Positions 58,301-64,000 of a stretch of DNA of 64,000 bases are shown piece by piece (position 1 is the stretch's first letter; each line of letters starts with the position of its first letter). The notes beneath the pieces were generated by a model that saw only the letters and a list, made by a program, of their open reading frames with translations, did no database searches and was not told where the DNA came from. This stretch comes from Vanrija pseudolonga (Eukaryota > Basidiomycota > Tremellomycetes > Trichosporonales > Trichosporonaceae), in contig NC_085855.1 in NCBI RefSeq assembly GCF_020906515.1, positions 620,001 through 684,000 of the forward strand, read 5' to 3'. Position numbers and translations under genes: made by a program.

Positions 58301-61162
58301 TTGTAAACCCACAAACCCATAGCTAGTAGCCATCCATCTGGCTACCCGCCCGTGCCGCCGCCGCCGCCGCAGCATCAGCCTCTGCCGCCTCTGCCGCCGA
58401 CGCTCCTCGACGATCAGCGGCGTCGACGCTTCTTTTTTTCATCCACAGGAACCGGCCTTGTCGATTTCTACACGCCGTCTGCGCTGCCTGCTTGCTTTGC
58501 TTGCTTTGCTCGCCTGCAACAGCGACAGCTGCATCATTTCAATTGCAGACAGAGAACACCTGGATATACTACGACAGGAGAATAATCGCGGCACGACTCA
58601 CGCACGGCACGGCACGGCAAGCAACCCGCTCTCTCCTTGCTCGCCTGTCTCGTCCTCCTCCGCCCCGCTCGCTCTCTCCTGCCCCTCGTACCCCCCTCCC
58701 ACCCCCCCTCCCCTTGTCCCCCTTGCTTGGAACCGAACCTCCCCACCCCACCCACCCTTTGCCTCAACCTCCGGCTCAACTGCCCCTCGACCTCTGCGCG
58801 CGTATCATTCTACAGCTCGTTTGCTCGCTACAGTTCCGCCCACGGCAACTTGCTTAGCACCCACCCCCACCCATCCACCACCACCAACCACCACCACCGC
58901 CAACAAGCTCCAACAACCCGCACCCCAACGGGCAACTTCGGCCCCGCCATCAGCCACAACCGCCCGTCGTCCTGGCGCCCTCCTCCCTCGCTCGCATCAG
59001 TCACCCCTCCCCACCACCACCACCACCCACCACCCATCTTGACTCCATTTCAGACACCGCGCTCAGTTTGTTCCATTCTAGCTTTTGCATCGACGACAAG
59101 GTTTGAGACGACATCATCCCAACGCGAACCGACTTCGGCTCTCCACGACCTCGGCAAGCGGCGGTGCATCCATCGACCGGCCTTACTGCGGCTCTCTAAT
59201 CACTCACCCTCTCTCGCTTTGTCTTCCTTCCCTCGCCCATCCCACCTCGGCCCTGCCTAGCCCCTACCCACCAGCAGCACCTCTTCCCGTCGGCCGTCCT
59301 CGATCGTCATCCACGCACGCATCATCACCGCCATTTGTGTGTGTGTGCCCCTCTTCCCACTCGACCTTGTCTATACTGTGCCATTAATTTGTCGGTTTTC
59401 CATTGCTCGCCCTCGTCGCCGTCGCCCTCGTCGTTGTCGTGTCCGAGTCGCCCGCCGCGTCACACTACAACAACAACACGACACACACGCACACACATCG
59501 GGCGCACTTCCTTGTGGATCCAACCACTCATCCCATCGACACCCTTCCCCCATTAGCCTTCCTCGCCTATTCGTGTGACTGGTAACAATATACTGGGTAA
59601 GTCGCCATTGGTTCATGTTTCCCATTCTTTGTTGCGTTTGTCCGAAAGGAACAGCAGGTGGCCGAGGTGGGCGGCGAAGAAGAACAAGCAGCAGCAGCAG
59701 CATCTGCTGTAGCTGTTGCTGCGGCGAGCGGCCAAGGGGGGAGACGTGCGCAAGCCAAACGAGATGATGCGTCTTGGGTGATCGGCAGACGGTCACCCAA
59801 CCCCTCTTGTGAGATCCCCTCCCCGCAGACCACCGCCGCCGCCGGCGCGATCAACATTCCAAAGCAAAGAGGCCCCAGCGTCCACAACCCACTGCAGAGG
59901 CGCACTCGAGTGATCGCCTTTTTGCACACGCAATGCCCTTGTATGGGCTGTTTGTGGGGCCAGTGGGCGCGTGTGCATGTGTGCCCAATGTAGCGCCCGC
60001 CGCATTGTCGGGTTGCCGCAGCCTTGAGCCATGCAGGCCACCGGCCAGGCCACCCCATGCACCAGGGCCTTGATCCTGGCATGATCAAACTCGGCTTGAA
60101 ACCGCAATGGCCCCCACCACAACCACCACCACCACCACCACGCCCACTCCTTGTCCAACGCCGCCGCCTCCGCAGCGCCGCCGCGCCGCGGTCGCGTCTC
60201 GTTCCCGTGTCCCCCTCTTCCCCACGCCCTCCCTCCCCTTGTGCCCTCCCTTCCTTGCGTCGCACAAGCCTTGTTTGATCGCATGGACAATCTCGACAAA
60301 GGCTCGTCTACCCTCCGACGCTGGCGTCGGCGCCGCACGCAGCAAGTAATGTTGCGGCCGCGGCGGCGGCGGTGCAGTGACTGGCCGGCAGGACTGGGGT
60401 TTGTGTTTTACCTCGTCGTCTGCCCTTGGCTTGCTGTTCGTCTGATTCAAGTGACCCACAATTCCTCGGAAACATTCCTCTCTATTTACTCTTGTTCCAC
60501 ACCAGTGTCGCTGACGCATTTTCTCATTGTCCCTCTACTCTCCGTCTCTCTCTCACTCTCAACACTCTCCTTCATTCTTCTTCAACCCCTTTTTCAACTG
60601 TGAACCCCCCACCCATCGACCCTTGATCCTCGACCACTTGCCCCCCCCGGACACCCCAACACCCCTACAACAACAACAACAACACACCCATCACTCGTTA
60701 CAATTTACGACTAATTGAAACCGTCGCGACTTGGCAAACCCCCCCGACCGCCTTCTTTGCACCGTCACTTTTGTTCTGGCCGGCGATCACTTTGGTTCAT
60801 CATCATCATCGTCCATCTGACACACAACACCCCATCGACAACTTGACCCACTCTTAACCTGGCATTGCCCACCACACGATCGTCACCTGATTCGATATCA
60901 CACGCAACACTTTCCGCCCACCCGCTCCTTCGTTGTTGCCACGCATCGCCCTCGTCGTCCTCATCATCGTCCCCACCCATGTTCATCTGTTGGCCACCGT
61001 TGCGCCCTTGCTAAACCGCTCAACGATCAACACATCGGCCATCTCACACCCCTCCCCCGCCCTTTGCGCCCTTCCCATCTCGGTTGCATGGCTTTTGAAA
61101 CCGCAGCCCTAGCAAGGCGACATTGCTAAGCCCCCCCCCCTCTCCGCGTCCGCGTCCGCGTC
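58301..61162 (+). promoter_or_regulatory. CT/CA-rich region, probable long spliced 5' leader of the right-hand C2H2 gene
   Basis: Two long pyrimidine/CA-rich blocks (about 58300-59590 and 60430-61160) are separated by a stretch of normal composition. A GTAAGT donor lies at 59597, exactly where the first block ends, and pyrimidine-rich sequence with CAG (ACACCAG near 60508) begins the second. This suggests a leader intron of about 0.9 kb, with two leader exons totalling around 2 kb. No open frame here extends the protein that starts at 61163. Confidence 0.4.
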
Positions 61163-63591
61163 ATGAAGACTGCGACACTGCCGACTATTCTACCTTTAAA
61201 CGCTATGGCTCAGTCTCCGTCATTGAAGCTGGAGCCTCCCCTTGTCTCACCAACCCACATCCCCAAGTCGGCACAGAACCTTGCGTCCCCTCGCCAGGTC
61301 CTGCCCCCCTCCCCTGCTTCAAACAACACCGACCACGGCGCACCTCCCGGCGCCCGCCCACCAATGATCCGTCGTGGATCCCGCTTTGACCCCATGGGAC
61401 ATACCGCAGAGGACGAGGAGGATGCCTATGGAGACCTTGGCACTCGGCATCCTCTGCGCAAAATCCGCGAGGATGTTCTGCCCGAACGCAACCCCAACGA
61501 GAGCGTGAGCCTTCCAGGCATCAAAGCGCTCCTCAACGCTACCGACCAGCCCCCACTGGCATCGCCCTTTGCCCAGTCCTTCTTCACATCGCCGAGCGTC
61601 AACTCGAGTGCATCGGCAACTTCCCCCCTCGGCTCGCCTACGTCTAGAACCTCGAGGTTCTCATCGTTTGCTTCATCTGTCGCCGAGGGAACCCAGGGCT
61701 GGTGGGCTCCAGAGGAACGGTCTCATTCCTTTTCCGGCTACCCTCAGCCGCCGTCGCGCTCGGGCTCCTTCAGTGCCCGTATGGTCGACGACGACGGGCC
61801 TGACGTCAAGCGTCGCAGATCCGACCTTGCACCCACGCTTCCCGACGCCGACGAGATTGCCCGTCTAAAATGGCAAGCCCAGAGCAGAAACGCCTCGTTT
61901 CCTGTTACGGGCTCCATATCGACTGGCTCCAGTGGACTTCGCTCAATGCTCTACCCTCCCCCCGCAATGTCTGGTAACCACTCGCGCGGCTCCATGTCTG
62001 GTCCTTTGTCGTCGCCCCTGTCACCGCCCATTGAGTCGCCGTTTCAGCAACATCACAACCAGTCTCGCCAAGGCTCACTAACTGGCCCACTAGCGCGCTC
62101 GTTCGCCGACCTCAGCGCATCAGAGCGCAGCCCCTCGCATGGCATTCCTCGAACAACGTCGCCGACGCCAATTGAAAGGCGCCCTTCCCTGTACTCTCGG
62201 AGTTCACTATCCAACGAGTCTGTACCCCAGGTACCCTCTCGCCGGACGTCTTTGGCAACACTACCCTCAGCCACCTCGGCGAGCGCAGACCCGCCCCAGC
62301 GCGGCGCTCTGACTCGTCCGCCGTCTCCAGAGCCATCGGCACGGCCTCCTCGTCGATCTTCTCTGGCAGAACTCATCATGGCCAAGAGCGGCGACGACAT
62401 TGCCATTGCCAAGGGCGGTCGCTTCTTCACACCGCCAGTCACCTCGACCACGGCCCCCGAACGCACTCCTGAACAGCTTCAGCCCCAGCCGCAGCAACAA
62501 CAGCTGTCCGCGCCGACCAACCCTTCTTGGCTCACACGTCGCGAGTCGACAGATTCAGTTCGCTCGGCGTCCTCGCTCCCCGGCCACGTCTTTGCTGGAG
62601 AACCCGACCACGGTGGGCCAAGTGTACCTCGTCGACGCAGTGCAGTTGTACCCAGCGTTTCCAAAATGGGACCCGACTCTAGGCGCTCGTTTGCCATGGA
62701 AGAAGACGAGCTAGCCGACCCCAAGAGCGACCCGGGCATGCGTGGAATGGAAGTTCTGGCGGAATCTGCGCGTCGCGTGGCCGATGCCGAGCGAAAGGAC
62801 AGCAACGACGATCGCGACGCTAGCCCCTCCAAGCCAAACAGTGGCGGTCCCAGCTCTGGCCCCAAGTACCCCTGCCAATACTGTGCAAAGACATTCTCAC
62901 GTCCGAGCTCTTTGAGAATTCACACGTATAGCCGTGAGTTGCCTTTGACCGCTTTTGCTGTGCGGGCAACGACATGCTGACCCATCTTGCAGATACCGGT
63001 GAAAGGCCATTTGTGTGCAAGGAGCCGTCATGTCGTCGGCGATTCTCGGTCCAATCCAACCTCAAGCGTCATGCCAAGGTGCATCAACTACAAGCACAGC
63101 AGGCACAAGCAGCAGTTCAGATGGGAGGAATGCGCGGCGGACCGGGCGGCCCACACCAAATGCATCCGGGTCCGCACCCTGGAGCGGCCCCTCAGCAAGC
63201 TCCTCCGCCTCAGCATGTTTATGGATATCCGCCACACCAACAGATTCACCCGTCGCACATGGGACATCCCGCTCATGGGCCGCCTGGTCCCTACGGACCG
63301 CCTCACAGCTTTGGGCCTGGTGGTCACCCCCCTCCCCCTGGGTTCGAAATGGGACGCCCCGGGCCGCAAGGGCAGCACTTTGCACCGGTTCCACACCGTG
63401 GCGGGGCTCCGCTAGGCCATGAGCAGGCGCGTGCTGCCCACTACCACGAGACGCAACGGCGGCGCTCGCACGACGAGCATGCCGGACCGGGCCGATCCGG
63501 CCACGCCCAGCGTGGTCCGGGCGGTGGCGGCGAAGGTGGCTGGGGCAGCGAGGAGGAGGACGAGGATGAGCTCGACGATGATGAGGACTAG
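61163..63591 (+). CDS. C2H2 zinc-finger transcription factor
   Basis: Two exons, 61163-62933 and 62993-63591, 789 residues. The first ~560 residues are Ser/Pro-rich and look disordered. Two C2H2 fingers follow: YPCQYCAKTFSRPSSLRIH, a TGERPF linker, then FVCKEPSCRRRFSVQSNLKR and the closing H-x-x-x-H (the intron lies between the fingers, in the linker). The C-terminus is Gln, Pro, His and Gly-rich (MHPGPHPGAAPQQ-type) and ends in a strongly acidic tail (EEEDEDELDDDED), a possible activation region. Finger pairs of this PSSLRIH/QSNLKRH form are common in basidiomycetes, but I cannot name the orthologue. A second in-frame ATG at 61205 (MAQSPSLKLEPP) could be the true start. The long upstream region suggests complex control. 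Confidence 0.85.
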
Positions 63592-64000
63592 GGGGAGGTG
63601 TTGGGGGAGGGGGGAAGCGACTCTGTGTGTGTGAAGGGGAGGGAAGTTGACCTTGTAGAGTAGTTTTATCCCGCGCGCTGGCCGTCACTTCGCGTTTGTT
63701 TTGTCCTGTCTGCTCATTATTCCTATCTATCCCATCATGTTTTGGCTAGCTGAGCGCCAAATGCAATCATCATCATTGTGTGCCGTGGTGTGGGCGGTGG
63801 TGGCTGTGGTGGCTGTCTGTGCGCCACGAGACGCGGGCTATCGAACGAGAGAGCAGAGGATCGTACTATTGTTGTCATTGTTGTTGGTCGAGTGGGTGGT
63901 GGATTCATGGTGGAAAGAGCCACAGTGCCTGGACGCGGGGCGGACACGGCGAACGGGATCAAAATTCCTCACCCCAGCGTACACCACCCTTTTTTGTGGC
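63592..64000. other. 3' flank of the right-hand C2H2 gene
   Basis: About 400 bases to the window edge, GT-rich near the stop and with TTGTTGTCATTGTTGTTGG at about 63869-63887; probably the 3' untranslated region and terminator. No gene is seen. Confidence 0.5.

Noticed and set aside
58352-60603. Multiple 70-200 codon frames in the CT/CA-rich region
   Set aside because: They are Pro/Ser/His/Thr-rich translations of pyrimidine-rich DNA; none joins in phase to the zinc-finger gene and none has a domain.
1-64000. Transposable elements, virus-like elements, CRISPR arrays, rRNA and bacterial-type operons
   Set aside because: Looked for on both strands by motif and repeat structure; no polymerase, integrase, transposase, terminal repeats, regularly spaced direct repeats or rRNA blocks were seen.

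Overview
The window is nuclear DNA from a basidiomycete yeast, most likely a tremellomycete of the Trichosporonales/Cryptococcus kind. It is GC-rich, and almost every gene is broken by very short introns (mostly 34-60 nt, GTRNGT donors, a CTRAC branch site only a few bases before the acceptor AG). The proteome is fungal (Zn2Cys6 and C2H2 regulators, DEP-RGS protein, SulP-STAS-cNMP transporter). I rebuilt 18 genes exon by exon; the spliced lengths are all whole numbers of codons. I saw no rRNA, tRNA, transposon or CRISPR.

Layout, left to right. 1-1500: intergenic. 1501-9139 (+): a vacuolar SulP-family transporter and the ribosome-maturation GTPase EFL1. 9681-11316 (-): a Crz1-like C2H2 factor whose leader, perhaps including a remote coding exon at 12806-12874, reaches towards 14 kb. 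13966-17603: gene-free. 17604-19631 (-): a coiled-coil protein with a C2H2 finger on each side. 19987-32701: GLN4 (+), ASF1 (-), TRM1 (+), a single-pass membrane protein (-), a Zn2Cys6 factor (+) and a DEP-RGS protein (-), each gene alternating strand with the next. 32702-35463: gene-free. 35464-40398 (+): an ABCG half-transporter and S-adenosylmethionine decarboxylase (SPE2) with upstream ORFs. 40700-44700 (-): the centromeric histone CENP-A (CSE4) and the splicing factor PRP6. 45108-53078: CFD1 (+), cytochrome c heme lyase (-), a tail-anchored membrane protein that may be a peroxin (-), an RTP1/TANGO6-like HEAT protein (+) and LSM5 (-). 53079-61162: about 8 kb without a recognisable gene, the right part looking like a long CT-rich leader. 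61163-63591 (+): a second C2H2 factor.

Most genes are housekeeping: translation (EFL1, GLN4, TRM1), splicing (PRP6, LSM5), chromatin (ASF1, CENP-A), polyamines (SPE2), Fe-S and heme (CFD1, CYC3). They are packed with 50-500 bp gaps, often tail to tail. The long gaps lie next to regulators. I found no new multi-gene system. The most interesting signals are in gene structure: a 6-nt micro-exon in ASF1, two in-frame TRM1 starts that predict mitochondrial and nuclear forms, overlapping upstream ORFs before SPE2, an H3-like tail on CENP-A, and the long spliced leaders of the regulators.
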